A DNA stretch of 64,000 nt from Mesorhizobium sp. WSM4313. Lineage in GTDB: Bacteria > Pseudomonadota > Alphaproteobacteria > Rhizobiales > Rhizobiaceae. The position numbers were made by a program, and so were the translations under genes. This document shows positions 25,624 through 35,420 of this stretch, piece by piece (the stretch's first letter is position 1; each line of letters opens with the position of its first letter). The DNA lies in assembly GCF_002294725.1 (NCBI RefSeq), contig NZ_NSFT01000001.1, forward strand, positions 806,001-870,000, given 5' to 3'. The notes beneath the pieces were generated by a model, which was given only the letters and a program-made list of their open reading frames with translations, had not been told where the DNA came from and did not search any database.

Positions 25624-26937
25624 TCAGACCGCCGAGCCGTAAAGGTCGTAAGCATCGGCGCGGTCGATCTTGACGGTGACGATCTCGCCGGCGCGCAGCG
25701 GCCGCCGCGACTGGATGTGCACGGAGCCGTCGATCTCCGGCGCGTCGTATTTGGTGCGGCCTTTGCCGGATGTGCCATGCGCCTCGTCGATCAGCACCGG
25801 CAGGCGCTTTCCGACTTTCTTGGCGAGCTGCGTTGCCGAGATCTTCTGTTGGCGCTGCATGAAGCGGTGCCAGCGCGCTTCCTTGACCTCCTGCGGCACC
25901 TGCTCCAGTCCGAGATCGTTGGAGCGCGCGCCCTTGACCGGCTCATATTTGAAACAGCCGGCGCGGTCGATTCTGGCTTCGTCCAGCCAGTCGAGCAGCA
26001 TCTCGAAATCGTCCTCGGTCTCGCCGGGGAAGCCGACGATGAAAGTCGAGCGGATGGCGAGATCCGGGCAGACCTCGCGCCAGCCGCGGATGCGGTCCAG
26101 CGTCTTTTCGCCATGTGCGGGCCGGCGCATGTTCTTCAGCACCTGCGGCGAGGCGTGCTGGAAGGGAATGTCGAGATAGGGGAGGATCTTTCCCTCCGCC
26201 ATCAGCGGAATGACATCGGCGACGTGCGGGTAGGGGTACACATAATGCATGCGTATCCAGATGCCGAGCTTGCCGAGCTCCTCGGCGAGGTCGAGGAATT
26301 TCGCCCGCACCTCGCGATCGCCAAACATCGACGTCTGGTACTTGATATCAATGCCGTATGCGCTGGTGTCCTGCGAGATGACCAGGATCTCCTTGACGCC
26401 GGCCTTGGCGAGCTTTTCGGCTTCGCGCAGCACGTCCGCGGCCGGGCGCGAGACGAGATCGCCGCGCAACGCCGGGATGATGCAGAAGGTGCAGCGGTTG
26501 TTGCAGCCCTCGGAAATCTTCAGATAGGCGTAGTGGCGCGGCGTCAGCTTCACGCCCTGCGGCGGCAACAGGTCGACATAGGGATCGTGGCTGGGCGGCG
26601 CCGCCTCGTGCACCGCCGCCATCACGCTTTCATAGGCCTGCGGGCCGGTGATCGCCAACACGTTGGGATGCTTTTCGCGGATGACCTCCGGCTCGGCGCC
26701 GAGGCAGCCGGTGACGATGACGCGGCCGTTTTCGGAAAGCGCGGAGCCGATGGCGCTGAGCGATTCGTCGCGGGCGGAATCGAGAAAGCCGCAAGTGTTG
26801 ACGACGACGAGGTCGGCGCCGTCATGCTTGCGTGCGATCTCGTAGCCCTCGGCGCGCAGCCGCGTGATGATGCGCTCGGAATCGACGAGCGCCTTCGGGC
26901 ATCCAAGACTGACGAAACTGACGCGTGGGGCGGACAT
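25624..26937 (-). CDS. rimO: Ribosomal protein S12 methylthiotransferase RimO
   Basis: A 437-residue radical-SAM enzyme that methylthiolates an Asp of ribosomal protein S12. The N-terminal domain carries the auxiliary cluster Cys residues ([12 protein letters not shown] at 10-21, NTCGFLDSA near 48, TGCLGAE near 77). The radical SAM motif is CNNRCTFC near 146, and a TRAM domain forms the C terminus. [12 protein letters not shown] distinguishes RimO from MiaB. ATG 26937 gives the standard N terminus ([13 protein letters not shown]); the upstream extension is not family-like. Confidence 0.95.
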   Translation of the reverse strand: MSAPRVSFVSLGCPKALVDSERIITRLRAEGYEIARKHDGADLVVVNTCGFLDSARDESLSAIGSALSENGRVIVTGCLGAEPEVIREKHPNVLAITGPQAYESVMAAVHEAAPPSHDPYVDLLPPQGVKLTPRHYAYLKISEGCNNRCTFCIIPALRGDLVSRPAADVLREAEKLAKAGVKEILVISQDTSAYGIDIKYQTSMFGDREVRAKFLDLAEELGKLGIWIRMHYVYPYPHVADVIPLMAEGKILPYLDIPFQHASPQVLKNMRRPAHGEKTLDRIRGWREVCPDLAIRSTFIVGFPGETEDDFEMLLDWLDEARIDRAGCFKYEPVKGARSNDLGLEQVPQEVKEARWHRFMQRQQKISATQLAKKVGKRLPVLIDEAHGTSGKGRTKYDAPEIDGSVHIQSRRPLRAGEIVTVKIDRADAYDLYGSAV

Positions 26938-27115
26938 AAATTTGTTTTCCAAGAGATGAGGGCGAGATCGAGGAGCTTCAGGCTCCGAAGATCGATCTAC
27001 GGCGCGCGGCTTTGAGCCATTTCGCGCGGCGCAATAGCACGCTTCGGCACAGAAGCAAACCTGCCAGCCGGCCATGACAAGGGGCGAGGCGGCAGATGCT
27101 CGCCTTGAAAGAGCG

Positions 27116-27802
27116 TCAGTGGCCGTCCGATCCGAACCAGGGCGCCAGGAAAGCAAAATGGTCGGGAAATTGCTGCACGGCGCCTCCCAGAAGCATGTTC
27201 ACCGCGACATAGAGGATGATCAGCAGGCCGACATAGGCGATCCAGCGGTATTTGTGCAGCAGGCGCGCGACGAAGGATGCGGCAAAGCCCATCAGCGCGA
27301 TCGAAAGGACCAGTCCGATAATCAGCACCGTGGGATGCTTCATGGCTGCGCCGGCGACGGCGAGCACGTTGTCGAGCGACATCGAGACGTCGGCGATGAC
27401 GATCTGCCAGGCAGCCTGCGAGAAGGTCTTGCGCGGGCCTTTGCCGGCGATTTTGCCGTCCTTGTTATAATCGCCGTTCGACAGCGCTTCTGTCGCGTCG
27501 CGCTCATCCTCGTGGCTGACGCGCAGCTCGCGCCACATCTTCCAGCATACCCACAGAAGCAGGAGCCCGCCGGCGATGAGCAGCATCGGGCCGATGCTCA
27601 GCAGCCATTGCGTGATCAAGGCAAAGACGATGCGCAGGACGGTGGCCGCCGCGATGCCGACCAGGATGGCGCGCTTGCGCTGATCGACGGGAAGGCCGGC
27701 TGCCGCGAGGCCGATCACAATTGCGTTGTCGCCGGCAAGCGCGAGATCGATTGCAACGACTTGGAGAAGAGCCGAAAGGCCTGCGGCAGTGAATATTTCC
27801 AT
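27116..27802 (-). CDS. TerC-family membrane protein (YjbE-like)
   Basis: A 228-residue membrane protein with about seven helices and the TerC signature residues [13 protein letters not shown] (residues 20-32) and [13 protein letters not shown] (about 140-152). TerC/YjbE/Alx proteins are linked to metal (manganese) export or protein metalation. A hydrophilic loop near residues 95-128 contains DYNKDGKI (111-118), which looks like the first two thirds of an EF-hand/dockerin calcium loop. Monocistronic, opposite to nothing; the promoter should be in 27803-27972. Confidence 0.85.
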   Translation of the reverse strand: MEIFTAAGLSALLQVVAIDLALAGDNAIVIGLAAAGLPVDQRKRAILVGIAAATVLRIVFALITQWLLSIGPMLLIAGGLLLLWVCWKMWRELRVSHEDERDATEALSNGDYNKDGKIAGKGPRKTFSQAAWQIVIADVSMSLDNVLAVAGAAMKHPTVLIIGLVLSIALMGFAASFVARLLHKYRWIAYVGLLIILYVAVNMLLGGAVQQFPDHFAFLAPWFGSDGH

Positions 27803-27972
27803 CGACTAGAAATCCTTGCCTGAAATGAGCGTAGCCCTTTACCGGGACGGGCCTAAAGGCACGGTCCATCGGCGTCAAGACGCAGGGTTGGACATCGCCG
27901 GAAAACAAGGCCGGCAGCGCAAGTCCCCAAGGATCTAGGGTGATCGCCGGCAAGCTGGCGAGGCCGAAAACC

Positions 27973-28075
27973 AGAGCGTTTCACCGTTTCACGGAAACGG
28001 CGAACCGCTCTATCTCTTTGTTTTGACGCAATTCCGGACGGGAAACCGCTACGCACTTTTCCTGGAATTGCTCTA
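27973..28075. repeat. Intergenic repeat, long copy
   Basis: It starts AGAGCGTTTCACCGTTTCAC and ends GGAATTGCTCTA, giving AGAGC...GCTCT ends. A shorter diverged copy lies at 20507-20570. The last bases supply the stop codon of the DUF930 gene, so the repeat reaches into a coding end. Confidence 0.65.
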
Positions 28076-28462
28076 GTCGTAGAGATTATATTTGGCCCAG
28101 TCGGATTCCGGGATTTCGTCGCCGATCTTGTAGCGGAACTGCAGCACTTGCATATGGTCCGGCGCGGTCTGGCATTTGAACTTCAGCCGGTACCATTGGC
28201 CATTGCTGCGGAAGGCGGCGCCCGAGCTCTTGATGGCATCGGCGCTCATCTGCGGCGTGGCGAAGGCGTAGGCCACGACGCGGTCGGCCTTGTAGTTGCG
28301 ATCGTCGTGGCTGATCCGGTCGAGCACCTCGGCGTCGCAGCGCTGCTCGAGGCGAGTCTGCGGATCGAGTTTCATCAGGCCGGCGCGCAACGCATTGTCC
28401 ATCGCCTTGGCCGGGAAGACCGGCGTCAGCGACGCCAGAACCGTCAGGCAGAGCTTTTTCAT
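28073..28462 (-). CDS. Exported DUF930-domain protein
   Basis: A 129-residue protein with a signal peptide (MKKLCLTVLASLTPVFPAKA). The mature part has MKLDPQTRLEQRCDAEVLDRI, VVAYAF and KFKCQTAPDHMQVLQFRYKIG, the DUF930 pattern common in Hyphomicrobiales. Two Cys (in EQRCDAE and KFKCQT) may form a disulfide. An ATG at 28480 would add six residues; neither start has a strong ribosome binding site. The function is unknown. Confidence 0.8.
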   Translation of the reverse strand: MKKLCLTVLASLTPVFPAKAMDNALRAGLMKLDPQTRLEQRCDAEVLDRISHDDRNYKADRVVAYAFATPQMSADAIKSSGAAFRSNGQWYRLKFKCQTAPDHMQVLQFRYKIGDEIPESDWAKYNLYD

Positions 28463-28708
28463 GGGCGCGACAAGCAGCATATTTTGTCCGATAAATCAAA
28501 TAAACGGTACTTTACCAACGGTTGACCGTCATGCCTCGGCGTTCAGGAACCGCTTCGGTCCAAATGGGGTTCGAACACCTCCATGTTCGCAGCCTTCGAC
28601 GGCAAGTTCGGCGACAGCTTGCAGAGCTATGGCGCTGATGTTGGTTCAAGCTGAACCGGTGAGAAGCGCGGAGAGGCCGAGATTCGCTCGAAAGCCGGCA
28701 ACAGCATC

Positions 28709-28798
28709 TGGCGGAGGGAGTGGGATTCGAACCCACGGTGAACTTGCGCCCACGCCGGTTTTCAAGACCGGTGCCTTAAACCGCTCGGCCATCCCTCC
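28709..28798 (-). tRNA. tRNA-Ser (TGA)
   Basis: A 90-base class II tRNA with encoded CCA on the minus strand: acceptor GGAGGGA/TCCCTCC, anticodon stem CCGGT/ACCGG around loop CTTGAAA (anticodon TGA), a long variable arm typical of tRNA-Ser, and T-arm GTGGG-TTCGAAT-CCCAC. The UCA-reading serine tRNA. Confidence 0.96.
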
Positions 28799-29018
28799 AT
28801 CATGGTCCCGTTGGCAGCGATTGCCATGCCGGTACGACTGCGAGCCATGCTCTAGTGCGTCGCGCAAAGACCGTCAATCGCAAGGAACCAATCAGGCGCG
28901 AGGAACCGCTCGGTGGGAGCCTCGAGAACCGCGAGCATTCCATGGACCGGAGCTGCATTGACAATTCGGCGAAAGGTCGGTCAATCTCGGATTGCTAATA
29001 TTCAAGCAGGGGGAAATC

Positions 29019-29123
29019 GTGAAGAAGAGCTATGAGAAGCCGATCCTGACGAAGCGCGAGATCCTGTCGCGCGCGACGGCGCAGCAGGTTTCGTCCGAAC
29101 CACCACCGCCACCGCCGTCATAA
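29019..29123 (+). CDS. Small RiPP-precursor-like peptide
   Basis: A 34-residue frame starting with GTG and preceded by an excellent AGGGGGA ribosome binding site. The leader reads MKKSYEKPILTKREIL, matching the pattern of lasso-peptide leaders and of the short 'putative RiPP precursor' peptides of alphaproteobacteria (MKKxYxKPxLxxRxxL). The C-terminal part is RATAQQVSSE followed by six Pro and Ser. A consensus TTGACA lies at 28958-28963. No cyclase, protease or transporter gene of a RiPP pathway is adjacent; the neighbours are tRNA-Ser and rlpA. The gene is supported by ribosome binding site and motif, not by length. Confidence 0.6.
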   Translation: MKKSYEKPILTKREILSRATAQQVSSEPPPPPPS

Positions 29124-29379
29124 CGGATTTGTCGGCTGATCGCGAACTTAGCGTGCCGATAATCCCTTCCGTCGGCGTTGATGCCGCCGGCAAAGCCTGT
29201 GATAGCAGCTTGCAGGGCGTATGGACGGGCATATGCCACAATCTCGCCCTGTTGTGGCCATAATCGATTAACATCGTGATAAGCAATTCCTGTGCAAAAG
29301 GGATTGGGGATCAAGGTGTTGGCCTGGCGGGCGACTTCTGGCCCCGTCTGGTGACAGCACGGTAGGGGACAATCGAGAC
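29124..29379. other. Intergenic region before rlpA
   Basis: No credible reading frame. It should contain the rlpA promoter; an AT-richer patch with ATCGATTAACATCGTGATAA lies near 29260-29282, including an ATCGAT/ATCGT near-palindrome. Confidence 0.3.
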
Positions 29380-30642
29380 ATGCAGACCCTGACGCGCCCG
29401 CGTCTTCGTCGCGCTTCCGCTTTCGCCCTGTGCGCCCTTTCGGGCCTGCTGCTGGCTGCCTGCGCCTCGCAACCCGAACCGAAGGGAATGGTCTACAAGA
29501 AGGCCCGCTCCAAGGAATATTTCGCCGAATCCGAATATGGCGTGAAGGCGAGCCCGCGTGTCCAGTTCATGCGGCGCGGCGGCGGCCGCGACCAGCTCGG
29601 CAAGCCCTATCAGGTGCGCGGCAAGTGGTACTATCCCAAGGAAGACAAGGGCTACGCCAAGGTCGGCCTGGCTTCCTGGTACGGCGATGCGTTTCATGGC
29701 CGCCTGACCGCCAATGGCGAAGTCTATGACATGACGCATCTTACGGCAGCGCATCCGACGATGCCGCTGCCGAGCTATGCCCGCGTCACCAATCTGGAGA
29801 CCGGCAGCTCGGTGATCGTTCGCGTTAACGACCGCGGCCCCTATCACGAAGGCCGCATCATCGACGTTTCCGAACGCGCGGCGCAGATGCTCGATTATGC
29901 CAAGGTCGGCACGGCCAGGGTGAAAGTGGAGTATGTCGGCCGCGCGCCGCTCGACGGCAATGACGACCAGTATCTGGTGGCCTCCTATCATCCCGGCAAC
30001 AACCGGCCGGATCCTTCGGACGGCCTGCCGACCGGCGTGATGGTGGCCATGAACGGCCCGTCGCCGAGCGTGCCGGTCGCGGCGTCTCCGGCCGCCGCGC
30101 CGTTTCCGGGCGAGTTGACCAATTCGGGGCGGGCCTTTGCAGCGCAGCCGGGGCTTTCGGATCAGCCGGCCGTGCAGCCGGCCGCATTCGCCGTCCAGGG
30201 CGCCAGCGATGTCGCGCTGCCGGATTTCGGTCCAATCGTGCCGGAACGGCCGGATTTCACGCTTCCGCCGAACTCGCCCTTCGCCATGGCCTCCCTGTCT
30301 TACGCGGATGAGCGGGTAGAGCGCGCCGATGTCTTTGCCGCGCTCGATTCCGGCGGCATGTCGCCGGCCGATATCCTGCGTTCATGGAAGAAATCGAACC
30401 GAGAGCTACAGACGCCTGCGTCCGACTATGTCGCCGCCGGTTCCTTCGACGAGGCCGCGAAGGCAAAGCGTGTGGCCGCAGCGCTCGAGCCGTTCGGCCG
30501 GACCGAGATCCAGCGCACCGAGCTCGACGGCAATGACTGGTATGCGGTCAATGTCTATCCAGACGGCCATGGCAGCGTCGACGACCTGCTCCAGGCAGCC
30601 TGGTCGCATGGCGCGCCGGACGCGCTTGTTGTGCGTAACTGA
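29380..30642 (+). CDS. rlpA: RlpA-family septal lytic transglycosylase with SPOR domain
   Basis: A 420-residue lipoprotein: the lipobox LLLAAC puts the lipidated Cys at residue 28. The double-psi beta-barrel spans about 95-187, with GLASWYGDAFHGRLTANGE and RVNDRGPYHEGRIIDVS containing the RlpA catalytic Asp and His region. A Pro/Ala-rich linker follows (about 200-340), then a C-terminal SPOR domain (about 345-420) that binds denuded septal glycan. It cleaves peptidoglycan during daughter-cell separation at the outer membrane. It is followed 122 bases later by the dacF-like gene. Confidence 0.93.
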   Translation: MQTLTRPRLRRASAFALCALSGLLLAACASQPEPKGMVYKKARSKEYFAESEYGVKASPRVQFMRRGGGRDQLGKPYQVRGKWYYPKEDKGYAKVGLASWYGDAFHGRLTANGEVYDMTHLTAAHPTMPLPSYARVTNLETGSSVIVRVNDRGPYHEGRIIDVSERAAQMLDYAKVGTARVKVEYVGRAPLDGNDDQYLVASYHPGNNRPDPSDGLPTGVMVAMNGPSPSVPVAASPAAAPFPGELTNSGRAFAAQPGLSDQPAVQPAAFAVQGASDVALPDFGPIVPERPDFTLPPNSPFAMASLSYADERVERADVFAALDSGGMSPADILRSWKKSNRELQTPASDYVAAGSFDEAAKAKRVAAALEPFGRTEIQRTELDGNDWYAVNVYPDGHGSVDDLLQAAWSHGAPDALVVRN

Positions 30643-30764
30643 TCAAATTCGCGCTGCCCGTTGATCCGGCCGGAAAAACCCTGATAGCTTGGCCGTGGGG
30701 TAGTCTTTGCGCATTCTGGAGTGGCTCTGCGCTTTCCGGGTTGCTCAGATCGGGTCGACATTTC

Positions 30765-31943
30765 ATGCAGTTCCGCATTTTTCTGCCTTTCGCCAGCCTT
30801 CTGGGATTGGCGCTGGTGTTGCTTTGCGCCGCCCCGGCGAGCGCGCAGCTCTTCGAGACCAAGGCGGCGCAGGCGTTCATGATCGATGCCGACACCGGCA
30901 CGGTGCTCTTCGCCAAGGACCCCGACAAGCCAATCCCGCCGGCCTCAATGGCCAAGCTGATGACGATGGAAATGGTCTTCAACGCCATCAAGTCGAAGCG
31001 GATCACGCTCGACGACACTTTCGTCGTCAGCGAAAACGCCTGGCGCACCGGCGGCGCGCCGTCCGGTACCTCGACCATGTTCGCCAAGCTCAAATCCGAG
31101 GTCCGCGTCGAGGATCTGATCCAGGGCGTCACCGTGCAGGCCGCCAATGACGGCTGCATCGTGCTCGCCGAGGGAATGGCGGGCTCGGAAGCGAATTTCG
31201 CCGCGCAGATGACGGATCGCGCCCGCCAGCTCGGCCTCTCGAAATCGACCTTCGTCAATTCGACAGGCCTGCCGGCCGACGGGCAGCAGACGACGGTACG
31301 GGAGCTGACGATGCTGGCACTGCATCTGTGGCGCGACTATCCGGAGTTCTTCCACTATTACGGCCAGCCGGACTTCACCTGGAATAAGATCTCGCAGAGG
31401 AACCGCAATCCGCTGATCGCCATGGGCATCGAGGCCGATGGCTTCGTGGCAGGTGCCAGCGAGCAGGCGGGCTTCGGCTTGGTCGGCACCGTCAGTCACA
31501 ACGGCACGCGTGTGATCGCCGCGCTCAGCGGATTGGCCAATGACCGCGAGCGCTCCGAAGAGGCGCGCAAGCTGCTCGAATGGGGCTCGCGGTCATTCCA
31601 GAAGACCGAGATCTTCGCCAAGGACGAGGTGGTCGGAGAAGCACAGGTTTTCGGCGGCGCCAAGTCCGGCCTGGCCTTGAAAGCCAAAGGCCCCGTGGAC
31701 ATCTTTCTGCCGATAGCCAACCGCGACAAGCTGACCGTCAGGATCGTCTACCAGGGTCCGGTGTCGGCGCCGGTCGAGGAGGGGCAACCGGTCGGGGAAT
31801 TGCGCGTTTGGATAGGCGAGACGCTGAGCCAGCAGACGCCGCTCTATGCCGCAGAATCGGTGAAGGTGGGCACGGTGCCGCAGCGCGCGTTGGACGCGGC
31901 CAAGGAACTCGCTGTCGGCTGGCTGCGTCAGAAACATTTGTGA
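30765..31943 (+). CDS. D-alanyl-D-alanine carboxypeptidase family protein, altered motifs
   Basis: A 392-residue exported protein (signal peptide to about residue 27) of the DacF/DacC penicillin-binding family, with a C-terminal PBP5-like domain. The nucleophile motif SxxK is intact (S61-M-A-K64). The second motif reads AAN (126-128) where the family has SxN, and the third reads DGFVAG (225-230) where the family usually has DGxKTG, so the Lys is missing. Fold and the flanking sequence (VQAANDGCIVLAEGMAGSE) are otherwise normal. It may be a weak carboxypeptidase or a non-catalytic wall protein. ATG 30765 is preferred over TTG 30741. It begins the run to tmk. Confidence 0.87.
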   Translation: MQFRIFLPFASLLGLALVLLCAAPASAQLFETKAAQAFMIDADTGTVLFAKDPDKPIPPASMAKLMTMEMVFNAIKSKRITLDDTFVVSENAWRTGGAPSGTSTMFAKLKSEVRVEDLIQGVTVQAANDGCIVLAEGMAGSEANFAAQMTDRARQLGLSKSTFVNSTGLPADGQQTTVRELTMLALHLWRDYPEFFHYYGQPDFTWNKISQRNRNPLIAMGIEADGFVAGASEQAGFGLVGTVSHNGTRVIAALSGLANDRERSEEARKLLEWGSRSFQKTEIFAKDEVVGEAQVFGGAKSGLALKAKGPVDIFLPIANRDKLTVRIVYQGPVSAPVEEGQPVGELRVWIGETLSQQTPLYAAESVKVGTVPQRALDAAKELAVGWLRQKHL

Positions 31944-32015
31944 TCGGGCAAGTTCGTGGACCTTTTGTCGGACGGGAGCTATGACAGCGGCCAGCGCGAG
32001 CAGAGGCAATCTCGA

Positions 32016-32690
32016 TTGGCGAGCGGATTTTTCATCACCTTCGAGGGCGGCGAAGGAGCAGGCAAGTCGACGCAGATCGAGCGGCTGGCGCGGCGCATGC
32101 GCGCCAAGAAATACGAGGTCCTGGTCAGCCGCGAACCGGGTGGATCGCCCGGCGCCGAAGCCGTAAGGCATGTGCTTCTGTCCGGGGCGGCCGAGCCGTT
32201 CGGCCCGAAGATGGAGGCGATCCTGTTCGCCGCCGCGCGCTCCGACCATGTCGAGCAGGTCATCCGGCCGGCGGTCGAGCGCGGCTCGATCGTGCTGTGC
32301 GACCGTTTCATCGATTCCTCTCGCGTCTACCAGGGCGTCACCGGCGGGCTCGATGCCGATTTCATGAAGGCGCTGGAGGCGGTGGCCATCAACGGCATGA
32401 TGCCCGACATGACCCTGATCTTCGACATCGATCCCGCTGAGGGCCTGAAACGGGCCGCCGCGCGGCGCGGCGCCGGTGATACCGCCGACCGCTTCGAGAA
32501 GGAGACCCTGGCCATCCACCGGCGGCGGCGCGAGGCTTTCCTGGCCATCGCCGCGGCGGAGCCGGAGCGCTGCATCGTCATCGACGCTTCCGCCGATCCC
32601 GATACGGTGGAGAACGTCGTCACCGCCGCCGTCTTCGCAGCGCTGGAAGAGCGGATGCCGGCGCAAAGGATTGAGACGGCGCCGGCATGA
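32016..32690 (+). CDS. tmk: Thymidylate kinase
   Basis: A 224-residue P-loop kinase converting dTMP to d[18 protein letters not shown] carries the P-loop; [14 protein letters not shown] and [12 protein letters not shown] are the dTMP-kinase motifs. TTG 32016 gives the short N terminus usual for the family ([12 protein letters not shown]); an in-frame GTG at 31956 would add 20 non-conserved residues. Its stop overlaps holB by four bases. Confidence 0.93.
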   Translation: MASGFFITFEGGEGAGKSTQIERLARRMRAKKYEVLVSREPGGSPGAEAVRHVLLSGAAEPFGPKMEAILFAAARSDHVEQVIRPAVERGSIVLCDRFIDSSRVYQGVTGGLDADFMKALEAVAINGMMPDMTLIFDIDPAEGLKRAAARRGAGDTADRFEKETLAIHRRRREAFLAIAAAEPERCIVIDASADPDTVENVVTAAVFAALEERMPAQRIETAPA

Positions 32691-33742
32691 TCTTCGAACG
32701 CATCGCCCCCGAACAGCACGACACGCTGGACGGCGTGCCCGAGCCCGCCGAAACGCCGCGGCTGATCGGCCACGCGACGGCGGCAGGGATGCTTGCCAGC
32801 GCCTACCGCACCGGCAAGCTGCCGCATGCGCTGATTTTCGCCGGGCCCCAAGGTATCGGCAAGGCGACGCTGGCGTTCCACATGGCGCATCATCTTCTGA
32901 GATATCCGGATTTCAAGACGGCGCCCGACACGCTTGCCGTTCCCGATCCGGCCTCCTCGCTGTTTCGCCAGATCGCCACCGGCGCGCATCCTTCGGTGCT
33001 GCACCTCACCCGTCCGGCCAATGACAAGACCAAGAGCTTCAAGACGGTGCTGACCGTCGACGAGATCCGCAAGGTCAGCCGCTTCCTGTCGATGACCTCG
33101 CATGACGGCAGCTACCGCGTCGTCATCGTCGATCCGGCCGACGACATGAACACCAACGCCGCAAATGCCTTGCTCAAGAATCTCGAAGAGCCGCCGGCGC
33201 GCACCCTGTTCATTCTGGTGGTGCATGCGCCGGGCAGCCTGTTGCCGACGATCCGCTCGCGCTGCCAGATGGTGCGGCTGGCGCCTTTGGCCGCCGACGA
33301 ACTGATGGCGGTGCTGGAGAATGTCGAGCCGCCGCCGCCGGACGATCCGGGCGCGCGCGCGGCGCTCGCCGAGCGGGCAGGGGGCAGCGCCCGCAACGCG
33401 ATCCTGCTCACCCAATATGGCGGGCTGGAGATCGCCGGCGCGCTCGACACGCTGGTGGCGGCCAGGAGGCCCGATATTGCCGGCGCCCACCGTCTGGCCG
33501 AGGCCGTGGCGGGACGCGACCAGGCGATCCAGTTCGACATCTTCAACCGCCGCGCGCTCGACCTGCTTTCGGCCGCCGCCAGCGAAGCGGCGCTGGCCGG
33601 CGATCTCGCCCGGGCCAAAACCCTGTCCGAGGCTTGGCACGAGGCGCTGAACACGATATCTGAGGCTGAGACCTACAACCTCGACAAGAAGCAGCACGCC
33701 CTGACGATGATCGACCGCCTGAATTCTGCGATGCGAATGTGA
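32687..33742 (+). CDS. holB: DNA polymerase III subunit delta'
   Basis: A 351-residue clamp-loader subunit. The N-terminal AAA+ region has [24 protein letters not shown] and the P-loop-like [12 protein letters not shown] near residue 46. [19 protein letters not shown] and TIRSRCQ are the delta'/gamma signature. The start ATG overlaps the tmk stop (ATGA), the normal arrangement tmk-holB. It loads the sliding clamp with DnaX and HolA, encoded elsewhere. Confidence 0.93.
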   Translation: MIFERIAPEQHDTLDGVPEPAETPRLIGHATAAGMLASAYRTGKLPHALIFAGPQGIGKATLAFHMAHHLLRYPDFKTAPDTLAVPDPASSLFRQIATGAHPSVLHLTRPANDKTKSFKTVLTVDEIRKVSRFLSMTSHDGSYRVVIVDPADDMNTNAANALLKNLEEPPARTLFILVVHAPGSLLPTIRSRCQMVRLAPLAADELMAVLENVEPPPPDDPGARAALAERAGGSARNAILLTQYGGLEIAGALDTLVAARRPDIAGAHRLAEAVAGRDQAIQFDIFNRRALDLLSAAASEAALAGDLARAKTLSEAWHEALNTISEAETYNLDKKQHALTMIDRLNSAMRM

Positions 33743-33869
33743 CGGCTCGTTCGATGCATGCCGTTGGCCCAGTTTTGGGCGGCATGCATTGGCCTCGGGA
33801 TGGCAATCGACGTCCCGATGCGATATCCACCGCCACAACTCACATTCAGACATTCATGACGGTTCATTC

Positions 33870-35420
33870 ATGTCACGCGACACATTCTACATCACGACCG
33901 CGATCTCCTACCCGAACGGCAAGCCGCATATCGGCCATGCCTATGAGCTGATTGCCACCGACGCGCTTGCCCGCTTCCAGCGCCTCGACGGCAGGCAAGT
34001 CTTCTTCCTGACCGGCACCGACGAACACGGCATCAAGATGCTGCAGACGGCCCGCAAGGAAGACATCACGGCGCGCGAGCTCGCCGACCGCAACTCGGCC
34101 GAGTTCAGGCGCATGGCCACCGCGCTCAACGCTTCCAACGACGATTTCATCCGCACCACCGAGGAGCGGCATTATGCATCCTCCCAGGCGATCTGGAAGG
34201 CGATGGCGGCCAATGGCGACATCTACAAGGGCGGCTATGCCGGCTGGTATTCGGTGCGCGACGAAGCCTATTACGGCGAGGAGGAGACCGAGGTTCGCCC
34301 CGACAATGTCCGCTACGGGCCGCAGGGAACGCCGGTGGAATGGGTCGAGGAAGAGAGCTATTTCTTCCGGCTTTCGGCCTACCAGGACAGGCTGATCGCG
34401 CTTTACGAGAGCCGGCCCGATTTCATCGGTCCGGCCGAGCGCCGCAACGAGGTGATGAGCTTCGTCAAATCGGGGCTGAAGGATCTGTCGGTCTCGCGCA
34501 CCACTTTCGACTGGGGCGTGCCGGTGCCGGGCGACGAAAAGCACGTGATGTATGTATGGGTCGACGCCTTGACCAATTACATCACCGGCGTCGGCTATCC
34601 CAATGAAAACGATGAGAAATGGCGGTTTTGGCCTGCCGATGCGCACATCATCGGCAAGGACATCGTGCGCTTCCACGCCGTCTATTGGCCGGCCTTCCTG
34701 ATGTCGGCGGGAATCCCGTTGCCGAAGCGCGTCTTCGGCCATGGCTTCCTGTTCAACCGGGGCGAGAAGATGTCGAAGTCGGTCGGCAACGTCATCGACC
34801 CGTTCACCATGGTCGAGCACTACGGTGTCGACCAGGTGCGCTATTTCTTCCTGCGCGAGGTGCCGTTCGGCCAGGACGGCAATTACAGCCATGAGGCGAT
34901 CGTCAACCGCACCAATGCCGATCTTGCCAACGGCCTCGGCAATCTGGCGCAGCGCTCGCTGTCGATGATTGCCAAGAACTGCGGCGGCAAGGTGCCGGCG
35001 CGCGGCGACCTTACCGAGGCCGACACGGCGATCCTCGACGAGGCGGTCGAAGCGCTGGCCGTTTCTCGTCGGGCGATGGCGGAGCAGGGCATCCATCTGG
35101 CGCTGGCGGCGATCTTCGGCGTTGTTGCCGAAGCCGACCGCTATTTCGCCTCTCAGGAGCCGTGGGCGCTGCGCAAGACCAATCCGGAGCGCATGGAAAC
35201 CGTGCTGTGGACGACGGCCGAGCTGGTGCGCCGGGTGACGCTGCTTTGCCAGCCTTTCATTCCCGGATCGGCGGCCAAGCTGCTCGACCTGTTGGCCGTG
35301 CCCGCTGACAGCCGCGCTTTCGAGCACGTCCATGCCAACCACGCGCTGGAGCCAGGCACTGCCTTGCCGGCGCCGGAGGGCGTATTTCCGCGCTATGTCG
35401 AGCAGGATGGCAATAGCTGA
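33870..35420 (+). CDS. metG: Methionyl-tRNA synthetase
   Basis: A 516-residue class I synthetase. HIGH is at residues 20-23 and KMSKS at 300-304. [15 protein letters not shown] and [10 protein letters not shown] are MetRS motifs. The zinc-knuckle insertion of E. coli MetG and the C-terminal dimerisation domain are lacking, the short form usual in alphaproteobacteria. ATG 33870 gives the standard N terminus [17 protein letters not shown]. It overlaps tatD by one base. Confidence 0.95.
   Translation: MSRDTFYITTAISYPNGKPHIGHAYELIATDALARFQRLDGRQVFFLTGTDEHGIKMLQTARKEDITARELADRNSAEFRRMATALNASNDDFIRTTEERHYASSQAIWKAMAANGDIYKGGYAGWYSVRDEAYYGEEETEVRPDNVRYGPQGTPVEWVEEESYFFRLSAYQDRLIALYESRPDFIGPAERRNEVMSFVKSGLKDLSVSRTTFDWGVPVPGDEKHVMYVWVDALTNYITGVGYPNENDEKWRFWPADAHIIGKDIVRFHAVYWPAFLMSAGIPLPKRVFGHGFLFNRGEKMSKSVGNVIDPFTMVEHYGVDQVRYFFLREVPFGQDGNYSHEAIVNRTNADLANGLGNLAQRSLSMIAKNCGGKVPARGDLTEADTAILDEAVEALAVSRRAMAEQGIHLALAAIFGVVAEADRYFASQEPWALRKTNPERMETVLWTTAELVRRVTLLCQPFIPGSAAKLLDLLAVPADSRAFEHVHANHALEPGTALPAPEGVFPRYVEQDGNS

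Noticed and set aside
28296-28961. 221-residue frame ending GIRTHGELAPTPVFKTGALNR
   Set aside because: This C-terminal string is the translation of a tRNA-Ser gene on the other strand (28709-28798) and recurs as a false protein in many genomes.
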